From Silurus meridionalis (Eukaryota > Chordata > Actinopteri > Siluriformes > Siluridae), in the NCBI RefSeq assembly GCF_014805685.1, contig NC_060887.1, forward strand, positions 13,178,963 to 13,242,962: a stretch of 64,000 nucleotides of DNA, written 5' to 3'. Both the position numbers and the translations under genes were made by a program. Positions 19,952 to 32,700 of this stretch are shown piece after piece; within the stretch, counting starts at the first letter, position 1; every line of letters starts with the position of its first letter. Under the pieces are notes generated by a model that was not told the origin of the DNA, ran no database searches, and saw only the letters and a list, made by a program, of their open reading frames with translations.

Positions 19952-20980
19952 ATTGGCAGGCTTTTAATTTGGAACCAAAAGTGGTAGAATCTTATATTCA
20001 ACTGGAGGTTAAGAACAACTAATATTATATGTGTGGTAAAGTAATACAGCCCACTCTTTGTGGATAACATTAGACACCTCTGTTCTAAAGACTGCATTTA
20101 TGTAATTAGTGATCAATTCAGCAACTGTATCTCTTTGCAATCAACTCAACTTGCATGTGTTTTTAACCTTGTATATGATATCCAAAGTTTCTGTTCAGTG
20201 TTTTCACCTAAGGAATCATATGCTTTTTATATAGTATATGTATGGTCTGTCTTTAGGTGACTTTGTAAACATTTTTTTAGGTTAAATATTTACACATATA
20301 AAATTATGTAAAAATTTACATTATTCTACCTCTTTATAATTGGTAATCGACTCTATGTAAATAGTCTTCCAGAAAATAGTCTTCCAATTTTATTCTTATA
20401 TGAGTAAAGAAAAAAAGAAACATTTGTGGTGCCTGATACCAGAAAATATTCAAGCTGCTGTATCCAACATCAATAGGTTTCAGAACACAATAAATTGATT
20501 TTGAAGAGTAGAAAATATTATTTAACAATGAAAACATTGTCCTACACAGACTGCAATCTTGGAAAAAAGAGAGGGAGGTTAAAAAAATAGAAAGTTAACC
20601 AATCTCAAATGAGCAGATAGAGGAGCTGGGTGAATGATGGGTTTTAAGCCAGTGTGTAGTAACTGTTCTTAGCCTTTGCAGGGCACTCTCAGCTTCTAAA
20701 TCAACTCGTCACAGGGCAGTAGGCTTCTAAAATAAGAAAGTACTGTAATATGCTGGCATTTACCAGCTCTGTGAACACACTACTGTACTGTACTCATTCA
20801 TTCCATGCACATTCTACTCCTCCAGCCATCCAGTCAGGAAAACCTTTCACTCCTTTGCCAAAAACAAACTTGGAGGGACGAGTCTTGAATGACGCACAGG
20901 AGTCTTCACAGCCTGCTGTCAGAACTTCCTGTCTGAGGATCCTGCAGCGCACTGCATCTCTGAGCAGCTATAATGTGCTT
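19952..20980. other. Intergenic DNA between the Passport-like element and microsatellites
   Basis: AT-rich, with no recognised gene. The 107-codon frame at 20750-21073 runs into a GT microsatellite and shows no domain. Confidence 0.5.
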
Positions 20981-20981
20981 G

Positions 20982-21144
20982 AGCGTGTGTTTGTGTGTGT
21001 GTGTGTTTTGTGTGTGTGTGTATGTGTGTGTGTGAAATATCTTCAGGTGATTCCAAACGTGAGTTCATGCTAATCAGAATATGAAATAGAATTGATTGAA
21101 AAACGTATGAAATGTAAACAAAATGAGGGTGGCATGTAATATAT

Positions 21145-21199
<55 letters not shown>

Positions 21200-21343
21200 A
21201 TCTGACACATACATTCCCTCTTTCCTGTCACCATTATCCTGTTGGTGCCAATGTCAAAGGTCACAGGTCCCTTTCTCTCATCGACTTCCTGTCTAGTTTC
21301 CCATTTCCTTTTTTTTTTTTTTTTTTTTTTTTTTGGGGGGGGG
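20982..21343. repeat. Cluster of simple repeats: (TG)n, (CT)n, poly-T/poly-G
   Basis: (TG)n with TTT interruptions at about 20982-21034, (CT)23 at 21151-21197, then 26 T followed by nine G at 21309-21343. The T-to-G switch is unusual. Confidence 0.92.
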
Positions 21344-23144
21344 TAGTTAAATAAAACCTGAATTAAATAAAACTTGCTATGTATAAAACATGCTGTGATA
21401 AGCAGATTGTGTGTCCCCAGTGGACTGTTTAATAAGTGCAGAAATGCACAATGGTTACCATCAGTAGCTCTGTCACTATAGGGGGGAATAATACTAATAA
21501 TATATTATACTGAAATAACTAAAACAAAGAATTATACAGTCTATTGTTATTGTTGCACAATATATGAAAAATGTTTGGCTGCGTTTGGCTGTCCCAGCAC
21601 AAATCCAGACTGTAACAAGCTTTCTAATTACTGTACTAATGCTCCACGCACCTGCGGCTTCAAATCGTCTCGCTTCCAATCTATGCGTAGGAACATCCCA
21701 TGTGTCCCATCAAAACCCTACAAACTAATACGAGTCCAATCAGCCCTTTAAAACCGTAATGAATGTAAAAACCAAACCTCTGGTGTGCATTCTCTTCTTT
21801 GTACTATTTCTACATTCTCTCTCTCTCATTCTCGCTCTCTTTCTCTCTCAGGATATAGGTGTTGTCCAGAATGGGGGGGAAGGAAATTCTGTCAGTAAGA
21901 ACAATGGGCCTGCTTCTCTATCTATAGGCACAGATCAGGAGAGAAAGAAGAAACGACGGAGCCGGAGAAAGCAAAAGCGAGACTTATTAGAATTGTAGGA
22001 AAATGTGTTTAAAATAATAAGAATTAAAAGGTAGTGAAAAAAAAAAAGAAAGAAATGTTAGGAGAACCAGAAGATTGACTTGGCCTGGAGAGAATTACGG
22101 GATCAAGCAACTGTGAGGCCGTCCCAAAAATGGACTTATCAACTTGAGATAAGGACACAACTTTTCGAACAGATTCGCTTGCTATAGTAAACTTATCAGG
22201 ACAACAGAGCTGTTTAAGAAGATTGAATCCGATTCTGATCCAAAAGTGTCGCAGTGGGTGAGTCAGACTGAAAGCCGTCTGCTGGTGAGAGGAAACGCTT
22301 GCTCTATACTTCAATTGAAAACTATTTGAAATGTAATTAGCATTTTCATTTGGTTTTCCACTGTTTATTGGCTATGAAAATTGGTTAGTTTCACTTTAAA
22401 CTGAATTCTATGTGAGTTTGTTTCTCAGTTTAAGTGTGAGGTGTATTTGGAATATAAGTCGCAGTAAACGTTAATGTTTGATCGGAACCCCATATTAAAG
22501 AATTGGAAGAAGCTACGAAATACAGGGCTGTTCAGGGTTTAGGCCAGTCTGAAAATGCATGTGGACACTTGTATAATCTTATTATTTTCTCATATTTCAA
22601 ATGATTATGATATTCAGGTATGGTATTCATATTTCTTGGGTTTGGTATTGATAATATTAATACTACTTAGCCAACAATATGTTGGTTGATTGATGGACTT
22701 GTTGTTTGGTCCCAACTCGTTTTTGACCTATGGTGAAGCTTGTTTAGTTTTAGCTTGCCAGCTTTGAACATTAATATTCTCGGAAGTTTTGCCTTAAGCT
22801 GAACAAAGCAGGAAAAACGTTCGACCTTGCATGTCCTGATTACTCGAAAGGATATTTCAGGATTTCCTGTCGCCTATTGGCTGATGTCATATACCATGCC
22901 AATAACTCCTATAATCCTGTAAGCTGATTTGTCTGAGGACAATAAAAAACAAGGGTCAAAATAAATTCCTAATGATATTAAAATCTCTAAAGATGACTCA
23001 TGTTATGAAAGCAGTGAACTCTTTTGTTTAGTTGTTTGTTGTTTATTATGTTCACTGCTATTCTTGTGTGCTCTAGCTTGCTTAATCCTCCAATTTCCCC
23101 TGTGTTTTAATATATTGCTGTTTTCTCTTCTCTGGACCACCAAG
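21335..23144 (+). other. Region upstream of rasip1 coding start; no coding exon found
   Basis: I see no conserved coding exon here. The open stretch near 21845-21998 has an acceptor-like CTCTCTCAG and a basic tail, but resembles no known RASIP1 N terminus. A donor-like GTGAGT occurs at about 22257. An ATTGGCTGATGTCA segment near 22875 combines CCAAT-box and CRE/AP-1-like cores with nearby GGATTTCCTG, which has an ETS-like core. An unannotated noncoding first exon probably lies in this stretch, but I cannot place it. Confidence 0.3.
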
Positions 23145-23266
23145 ATGGAGGAGTCTGGAAGTCCTCGCTTTGGGAAGCTCCATTTCCCCGTGGGGCTGTG
23201 GATAAATTCTCCAAGGAAACACTTTGCAAAACTGGGAGCACGATGGCCAAGTGCAGTATCAGTCAA
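23145..23266 (+). CDS. rasip1: rasip1 coding exon 1
   Basis: Starts CAAGATGG and encodes MEESGSPRFGKLHFPVGLWI and onward to VSVK, a conserved N-terminal block of RASIP1. The donor AA|GTCAGT leaves phase 2, matching the single base at the start of exon 2. A pyrimidine-rich run ending CCACCAAG sits directly before the ATG, so an upstream noncoding exon may splice here. Confidence 0.9.
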
Positions 23267-26200
23267 GTCAGTGTTTTAGATGTAATAGAAAAAAAATGGC
23301 ACTGTTGTGGTGTCTTTACATGTGCATGCACATGTCTTGACTGTGATGAAATAAAATGAACCACAATGGACAGTAACTGTCTTTCTTAACTCCAGCACTA
23401 GTATTTACCAGATTTAATAACAACTCCTGGGGGTCTAACACTCATTACACCTAACGCTTACTGTCATAGAAGGGATACATGAATCTTTCTAAATGGTACT
23501 GTGTGTTTAAATTATAAACAGTGATATTGTTGCTTGAAAACAAAGTATGGTTTTCAAATCATGAAACTGTGATTTGGATACGACGTAATGCTCAATATGT
23601 TAATAAGAAATTGCCTTTCTATATTCTCTTCCACAGATCTACTACTAGCTCAGATGCAGCCTCTGTGCCTGATGCCCCGCCCCCAGCACCTTCTACTGCC
23701 CTCTCTTTCTCAAGCCCCTCTATTTCTCCACCTTCCCCTTCACCTAACCGCGCTGTCCTTCGGCCTCGGCCCGCCAATCAGCAATCTCGTGCCAAGCGCC
23801 TGTCCCACCTCTTCTTAAAAGGGAGGTCTAACAGTGATCGTGACCGTGCCATTGGAGAGCGTGAGAGGGAAGTGTGGGCACATTCAGCCACTCCATCACT
23901 GCATCACTACCTACCCCCTGCATCATCTTCTGCCCCAGGACTAGTGAAGATCTATGGGGATGCTCTCTCAAGTGGAGCTAACTATCGGAGCCTGCTGGCT
24001 AATATCCATTCCACAGCTCGACAGCTCATCCAGCAGGTCATCAACAGATACACTGAGAGGGAAAGGGAGAACGAGAGTGATGACGTAGGTAAGTGTAACC
24101 CAGTGGTCACTTTCTGTTGTGGATTCTGGGTAGTTTTCCCTCTCTGACCACTTTCCCCTAATGTAATTTTACTGTTTCAAAGTAAGATAGTTGACTGGTT
24201 GGATCAAGAATAACCACTCTATGATTCTAAAAATGTTCGTTCATAACTCAAAAGATTTTGACTGAGACCACAGCATAGCTCATGTACATGTTTACTAAGT
24301 CTTTTACCTGCGCGTAAGAATGTCACTTCCTTAAGGATGTTCTATTGTCCTGTGCACCTGCGCAGCTCTCCAGAAGCATTCTCCAGAGGACTTCCTGTTG
24401 TGTGATGTCATCGGAAAGCCCATTCAGCATGCCAATGGAGCTGTACAATGGCAGACTGAATGCCGGAGAGGAGTAGCACCCTGGGAATGTCCCCTACTGC
24501 TAGTGGACATGTGGAGGCCCAAAGAGGGCTTTGAGCGTCGATTTGAGATCCAGCGGCGCGACGAATATGAGAGGGAGGAAAAAGAAAAAGAGAAGGAGAG
24601 GGAGAGGGATGGAGAGAACCCCAAGGTGCGAAAGGTGATGGTTAAGGCTCAAGTTCTAATTATTTAGACACGTTGTAAGATGATGTAGCTGTGATATAGA
24701 TTTGACAGATGTCCTTTGAATAAACACCTTTTTTTTGTATAAACTCATTCAGCATGGGGGTAAACAAACATAGGCTTTCCCTTGCAACTGAGTCTAATCT
24801 TTTTACTGGCAGTGCGCTGGAGGCGGAGCCGCATGTCCTCTGGGGGTGGTCTTGATGAAGAGCGAGGCCACCGTGGGCGCAATACTGAACTCAGAAGAAG
24901 CATCAGTGACATGAACCTGACTCTGAGACGTCGCCAGGGCAACCAGGCCAACAATGACTCCAGACGTAGTGGCAACGCAACAAGCAGTGGTGAAGAACAG
25001 GACAGGAAGAACATTGTGAGCATGATTGCAACAGAGCTGGGACAGGTGAGAGTTAAAAGGCATAAGGAGGAGGAATTAAAGACTGTAATCAAATTCTTAA
25101 GCATCAGGTACTAGAGGGCCAGGTGGAACACTTTCACTGCTGAAACACCAGTCCACCTAACATTTAGTCTGGTGTCTTCATCACAAGTCGCCCCAGTACA
25201 CTGTACATTGTAGTCTGTGTCATATCAAGTCAAGTCAAGAAGCTTTTGTCATTTCAACCATATATAGCTGACATATACAGTATAGTCTGTGTTTTAGTGT
25301 TCACCTATAGCATATATATAGTCTGTGTTTCAGTTGTCATATACAGGCACACATCAGCTACACACCACCATAGTGACAAAGGTCCACCACTTTTGACAAA
25401 GGTTAAATCCCAGAGTTTCCCAGCCAATCTGGGTATATAACTTTTTCTCTGTGTACTTGTCTATGTGTAAACAGACAGGCAGATACAGTAGATGCTAGAA
25501 GGAGCAGTAGTCATACTGCTGTTGTGACAAGCAGCTTATAGTACCAATATTCTTATAATGTTATAGATTTTATGAAAGTTAAAGTCACCAATCAATTCAC
25601 CAAATCCATCAGTCTGCCCATTCACATTTAGTTAAGAAACCCAGCATTTAAAAACCTTACCATCAGTACTGTTCTTGATTTATCGCCAACTATGTCAGTG
25701 TCAGTGCCTGACTATTTCTGGTTCTCTGGTATAGCAACAGATGGACTACAGGTAGAAATTAAATACCAAAATGTATGAGTACAATAAAAGTGTGTAAGTC
25801 TGATATAGAGCTTGAGGATATACTGTACTGGTTTTCTTTGGCTTTCTCTTCTCACTACTAAAGTTAGATCTATAGTCATTTTACATCAATCAACTCTTTT
25901 TTCATCAGATGTGGCGGTTGTCAATGATTTTAATAAACAGCATCTATCTTTTGTGCCAAAGGTCAGCGGATCGCGGATTGTCAGCGAGGCAGAGAGACGA
26001 GCAGCTGAAGACGATAAAGATTCCTGTGACCTGGAAGTGATGTCCCAGAGTCTGATCCTCCCACCCACGGACCGTCCTTACTTCCTGTTGCTACAGGGCT
26101 ATGACCAAAGCAAGGCTAGACATGCAGCACAACCCTATCACACTGCTCCCAATGACATCATGCCTGCATTGACATTATCACAGCATACCATCGCTTCTTT

Positions 26201-26458
26201 CATACCTTTTAGAAAAGGCATTGAGCACACAGCACAAAACATCTAAACAGGGGCTAAGAGCACCCACACGGGCCACACAATAGCTCTATAAACCCTCTGT
26301 GTCTACATATGGCCTCACTGCACAATGACCTCACACAAGACCACATTGTTGATAACTGTAACCCACTTCATTCCTTATCGTATCTTCCTTTTTGATCAAC
26401 TTAAGTTTAAAGATCGGGCTGATATTCATGATCACCCACACTGAAAATAGCAATAGTA

Positions 26459-26528
<70 letters not shown>

Positions 26529-29388
26529 CTCGATCCTTCTCTCTCTCTGTCTCCCTTTCTGTTTCACCTCCTCTCTTTCTGTCTCTGACTCGGGTTTTCC
26601 ATCTTATTCAATCAGGACTTTGTTCTGTACATCATGGCGGGCCACACGCACGTTTTCGGACGGAAGCCGACATTCCGCGAGAGGGAGAAGGACAGAGAGC
26701 GGGAGCGAAAGGGGAAGAGGCCTCTTAGAGTGGACACTTTTCTCTCAGCTCCTGACCTGCTTGTCCGCCACCTGCTCATCAGGAGGGACTCAGCTGTCCC
26801 TGAACAACAACGTGGTCATGGTATTTCAGACCTCGTTAAACAACCAAATGCCAGAAAAATACATTACATTTACATTTACGCCATTTAGCCCTTATCCAGA
26901 TCAATTTGCAATTATCTCATTTGTACAATTGAGCAGTTGAGTGTAATGGTCAGCTTGTCAGTACTGGTATTTAAATGCATACCTTCCCTTCAATGGATTA
27001 ATAACTGAGCTTCCACTTCTACATAAATAAATATCAAGCAGTGCAGCAAATTCTTCTTTTATTTTGACAATACACTACAAAGACAAAGGTATTTGGACAC
27101 CTGACCCTTAAACATATCTTTACAAAAATATGGGCATTCATATACATAAACTCTGCATTGCTGCTATAACAAACTTTTGATTTTGGAAATTGGAATTGTG
27201 CTCATTCAACCAAAAATGCACAAGAGTTTGGGTATTGATGTTAGGCAAAAAGGCTTGGCATGAAGTTGTTGTTGATCCATTTCATCCCAAATGTGTTAAG
27301 TGGGGTTGTACAAAGTTTTCCGCACCAACCTTAGTAAAACATGTATTTTTGAATGTTGTGCACAGAGGCATTGTGAAGGTAGAGTAAAGGGAAATTGTAA
27401 TGCAAAGACATTCTGAGCATTTATATGTTTCTGTCTTTGTATAGCAGCAGCTCTGCAGTTGGGTGTTAGCAATTGTGTACATAGTTTCTGTCGTTGTAGT
27501 GTATGCACCTTTGTAATGCGCATTGTCTAAAACAGTCAATTGAATATAGTAAATATTATAGTATATATGCAATACTACATAATATAGAATATACTGAAAT
27601 AGTAATTAAAGGTTATAATGTGCATTGATCACATTTCCCAATACTTGGGTATTAGATGTTTTGCAGTTTCTAGATATCATCAGGCGATTTACAGGACAAG
27701 ATTATGTTTTGAATAACTGATAAAGTTGAATTTAATGTTAGTATTAGTGTCAAACCAAGAAAACCACCAAACTGTGTTTTACTTCATTGAATCAGGGATG
27801 CAACTGTGCACTGCTGGCCTATAAACATTTTGCTTCACATCTATTACATGATCTATTAAATTCCTGAAATCATTTTCGATGATGTCAAACTGCTCGCTTT
27901 TGTTCCCACAGCTCTGCTGCGTCCATTCCGAGGAGGAGCTGTCAGTCATAACGGAGTTGTGTTGTACAGAGAGGCGGTCCTTAAGCCTGGAGATCTCATA
28001 GGACTGGGTAGCCACTTCGTCTTCCTCTACCGTGACCCGAGAGTGACCCCTGCCCCGCCCTTAGCACTGGCTCTACCACTGCAGACCGATGGGATGACTT
28101 CCTTTGGCCCAGGGAACATGATGGACAGACAGGAAGCTCTCAGGAAATATCTGGGATCTAATGAGGCAGTGCTGAAATTTCAGGCAAATCATGCAGACAT
28201 CCTCTTGCAGGTATAGCAATTGTTATATATGCTACTATTAGTTATTTTTGTTTCTTCAAATGAATAAATGCAGCATGGTATAATCATAAATAAATATTTC
28301 AACAAACAATTTTGCTACATGTAAATGCTGCAAGTGTATACATGTATTTTTTTTAAATAAAATTATTATGATTATTATCATTGTAATTAAATAATGTAAT
28401 AGGTGAAAAATGTTAACTACAGAATTATTCTAGTGATTATAACCTTCATCTTCATTTGAATCTCTATTTTCGCTTTAGGAAATAATCTCAAAGAATTCAA
28501 CTCCAGATGCAGGTGGTGGACCCCTAGCACCAGCCTACTTGCTGTCACTCATGATTGACTATGCCTCCAAACATCTGGACCCTGCACTAACACCCCAACT
28601 GCTGTTAAAGGCAGCCAATCAGATAAAGGCGATTGTGTGGGTGAGAAGAAATCATCTGCTATTGTTTGATTAATTTTTAATATATACATATTTTTTTTGT
28701 ACAAATGTTATATTGGGAATACAATGATTCTAGTTTTAGGAAAAATAATCAGCAATGGTTAGTGTGGATTCATTATAAATCATGTTTATGAATTATGTTA
28801 TATTTGATCATTTTTCCAATCTTTCAAACAGTTGTGTTTTATTCCTCTTACACCACAGCAATTTTTCCACCCATACAGTGTGTTTTTAGTTGTTTTTAAA
28901 GATCAACACATTCCACATTTTGCCCATATATACTTAGGCTCAGTGTTGTGGAATGTCCATAAAACGAGTTCCTTTTATCGCTTATCGCTACAGCTATAAA
29001 TAATCGCTTTCTCATCACCCCCTTCTTTTTTCTCCCTCTTGATGTTAACAATACAAAAGATGCAACTTGTCATGTTCGTACACTTTTCAGTGTAAGAAAC
29101 ATAATCTGCCAGCTTTATCTCTGGCTGTTAAACAGCACTGACACTGGGGACTCCATTCAAAAATGTCAAATAAACACATTTCTCTGCAAAAAAAAACGTC
29201 ATGCAGATATTAATTTACTCTTGCAGTCCGATAAGAATTTAGAAGCATTGTGATATAAACGGTACTTGTTATACCTTGACAAGTGTCCTATACATACTCA
29301 ATCCACTTTTCTGTGAAGTCTACGTGCAAAGGCACCTAGAGTCAATAGTTATGATATAGCTAAAATTGAATTGCAGCAAATAAGATTT

Positions 29389-29468
<80 letters not shown>

Positions 29469-29672
29469 CATGTTGTGAAGAACCAGGGCTGAAGCAGGCT
29501 GTGGTTTGAGGAGCCACAGCTGCACACACATGGGCTTTCACTGGTATTTCACTGGAGTTTGTAAACAGAGGTTGACTGATGTCATTTCCACCCATTTGGA
29601 AAATGTGTTGTCATTGTCCGGACACATTGGCCAAACACACCCGCCCAAGCATTTATCCCAGTCTGCTCTAAT

Positions 29673-29721
<49 letters not shown>

Positions 29722-32700
29722 ATATATTTCTTGATCCATGTTTCAGGAGAACATTAAAGAGTTTGGAGACAAACATCCTACACAAACGTAAGACTGACTT
29801 CTGAATTTAACAAGGTGTATGTGACTTGCTTGACATGCCATCCTGTTAATCACAACCTCATCCGTTTGGTCTACTCAACTTCTACTCAACCTAAACTCTG
29901 AAAAATAGTGAAAGCTTCCACATTTCCACCCCTGCCATAATAATAGCTTAATCAGTTGTCATAGTTCTCTTTTTTGTTAAGCTCCTAGAAAATAAACTTT
30001 GGGGTAGGAATAATTATAACTATAAAGAACATAGAGGATAAATTTGTATCAGCAAAAAACATTCACCAAAACCTGGAAAAACCTGGATCTCCGATATTAA
30101 CAGCATTGTAATTATGTGGTATTTGTTTAGGAGTCTTAGCTAGTGACCAGAAGATTGTATACAACATTTTTGTGAGGTCAATGGCACACAAATCTGACCC
30201 GCTTTATATACAAATTGCAATAAAAATAAATAGAAATTGCTTCCATTCTTGCAAAAACAGCTCAAATTATACTGTTTCATTTGACTTAGATTACTCTCCC
30301 TCTTTCTCTGTGCATGTACTTATCATTCTTCTCTCTCTTGCATCTGATTCATGAACTAGGACTGTAAAAGCAAACAATGCTTTGGTTAGAAGCATTTGTT
30401 GACACCTGACCATCACATTCAACATTTATTCCCCCTGCTGTTTGATAACCTCCACTGTCCACTCCAGCATGTTTGACCACCGTAGTTTCAGTGAAAGGAA
30501 ACTGTACTGTTATGTTATGCAATTCTGTTTTTCTAAAATTGTTATAAGAGTTCAATGAAGCAAATGGTCATATGTCCAAATACTTTTGGTCTTATACTGG
30601 CTCTACCTCTAATGTGTTTTGTCTCTCAACAATGGTGATAGTGCAATAGCGCAAAATAATGTCTTGTAAGAGCTAAACATAATGGAGTCCATACACAAAC
30701 CTAAAGTGGCCTTCTCAGCTCTGGTTCTCTGGTTAGTTGAGTCACCACTGCTGATTCAGTAGTTTTGGAAGGCAATTTTCTCTGCATGCTAAACTACACT
30801 CTGCAACCACATTATAAGATGTCAATGTTCTGTAATATTACATTTGATGACTGAATGCTAGAAAAATAAACAAACACTGTAAAAACTGTTTGAAACTAAC
30901 CAGGTCTAGACCTCAGTGACCTTATAGCCATGGACCTGTGTGTCCTTATAGCTATAGACCTCTGTGTTCTCATAGATATAGACCTCCATGACCTTATTTC
31001 AATTAACCTCTGTGTCCTTAAAGCTATAGACCTCCATGACCTTATAGATATAGACCTATGTGTTCTTATAGATATAGACCTCCATGACATTATTTCAATT
31101 AACCTCTGTTTTCTAATAACTATAGATCTCCATGACCTTATAGCTATAGACCTATGTGTCCTTATAGATATAGACCTCCATGACCTTATAGCTATAGACC
31201 TATGTGTTCTTGTAGATATAGACCTCCATGACCTTATAGCTATAGACCTATGTGTTCTTGTAGATATAGACCTCCACGACCTTATAGCTATAGACCTATG
31301 TGTCCTTATAGATATAGACCTCCATGACCTTATAGCTATAGACCTATGTGTCCTTATAGATATAGACCTCCATGACCTTATAGATATAGACCTATGTGTT
31401 CTTGTAGATATAGACCTCCATGACCTTATAGCTATAGACCTATGTGTTCTTGTAGATATAGACCTCCATGACCTTATAGCTAGAGACCTATGTGTCCTTA
31501 TAGATATAGACCTCCATGACCTTATAGCTATAGACCTATGTGTTCTTGTAGATATAGACCTCCATGACCTTATAGCTAGAGACCTATGTGTCCTTATAGA
31601 TATAGACCTCCATGACCTTATAGCTAGAGACCTATGTGTTCTTATAGATATAGACCTCCATGACCTTATAGCTATAGACCTATGTGTTCTTGTAGATATA
31701 GACCTCCATGACCTTATAGCTATAGACCTATGTGTTCTTGTACATATAGACCTCCATGACCTTATAGCTAGAGACCTATGTGTCCTTATAGATATAGACC
31801 TCCATGACCTTATAGATATAGACCTATGTGTTCTTGTAGATATAGACCTCCATGACCTTATAGCTAGAGACCTATGTGTCCTTATAGATATAGACCTCCA
31901 TGACCTTATAGCTATAGACCTATGTGTCCTTATAGATATAGACCTCCATGACCTTATAGCTATAGACCTATGTGTTCTTGTAGATATAGACCTCCATGAC
32001 CTTATAGCTATAGACCTATGTGTTCTTGTAGATATAGACCTCCATGACCTTATAGCTAGAGACCTATGTGTCCTTAAAGATATAGACCTCCATGACCTTA
32101 TAGATATAGACCTATGTGTTCTTATAGATATAGACCTCCATTACCTTATTTCAATTAACCTCTGTTTTCTAATAACTATAGATCTCCATGACCTTATAGC
32201 TATAGACCTATGTGTTCTTGTAGATATAGACCTCCATGACCTTATAGCTATAGACCTATGTGTTCTTGTAGATATAGACCTCCACGACCTTATAGCTATA
32301 GACCTATGTGTCCTTATAGATATGGACCTCCATGACCTTATAGCTATAGACCTATGTGTTCTTATAGATATAGACCTCCATGACCTTATAGCTATAGACC
32401 TATGTGTTCTTGTAGATATAGACCTCCATGACCTTATAGCTATAGACCTATGTGTTCTTGTAGATATAGACCTCCATGACCTTATAGCTAGAGACCTATG
32501 TGTCCTTATAGATATAGACCTCCATGACCTTATAGCTATAGACCTATGTGTTCTTGTAGATATAGACCTCCATGACCTTATAGCTAGAGACCTATGTGTC
32601 CTTATAGATATAGACCTCCATGACCTTATAGCTAGAGACCTATGTGTTCTTATAGATATAGACCTCCATGACCTTATAGCTATAGACCTATGTGTTCTTG

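Noticed and set aside
21759..21998. Upstream coding exon of rasip1 ending in a Lys/Arg-rich tail
   Set aside because: It ends in a stop with no donor in frame, and the conserved RASIP1 N terminus starts at 23145.
22024..22314. 96-codon minus-strand gene
   Set aside because: The frame ends in a poly-Phe from an A-run and has no known motif; noncoding 5' sequence of rasip1 is a simpler reading.
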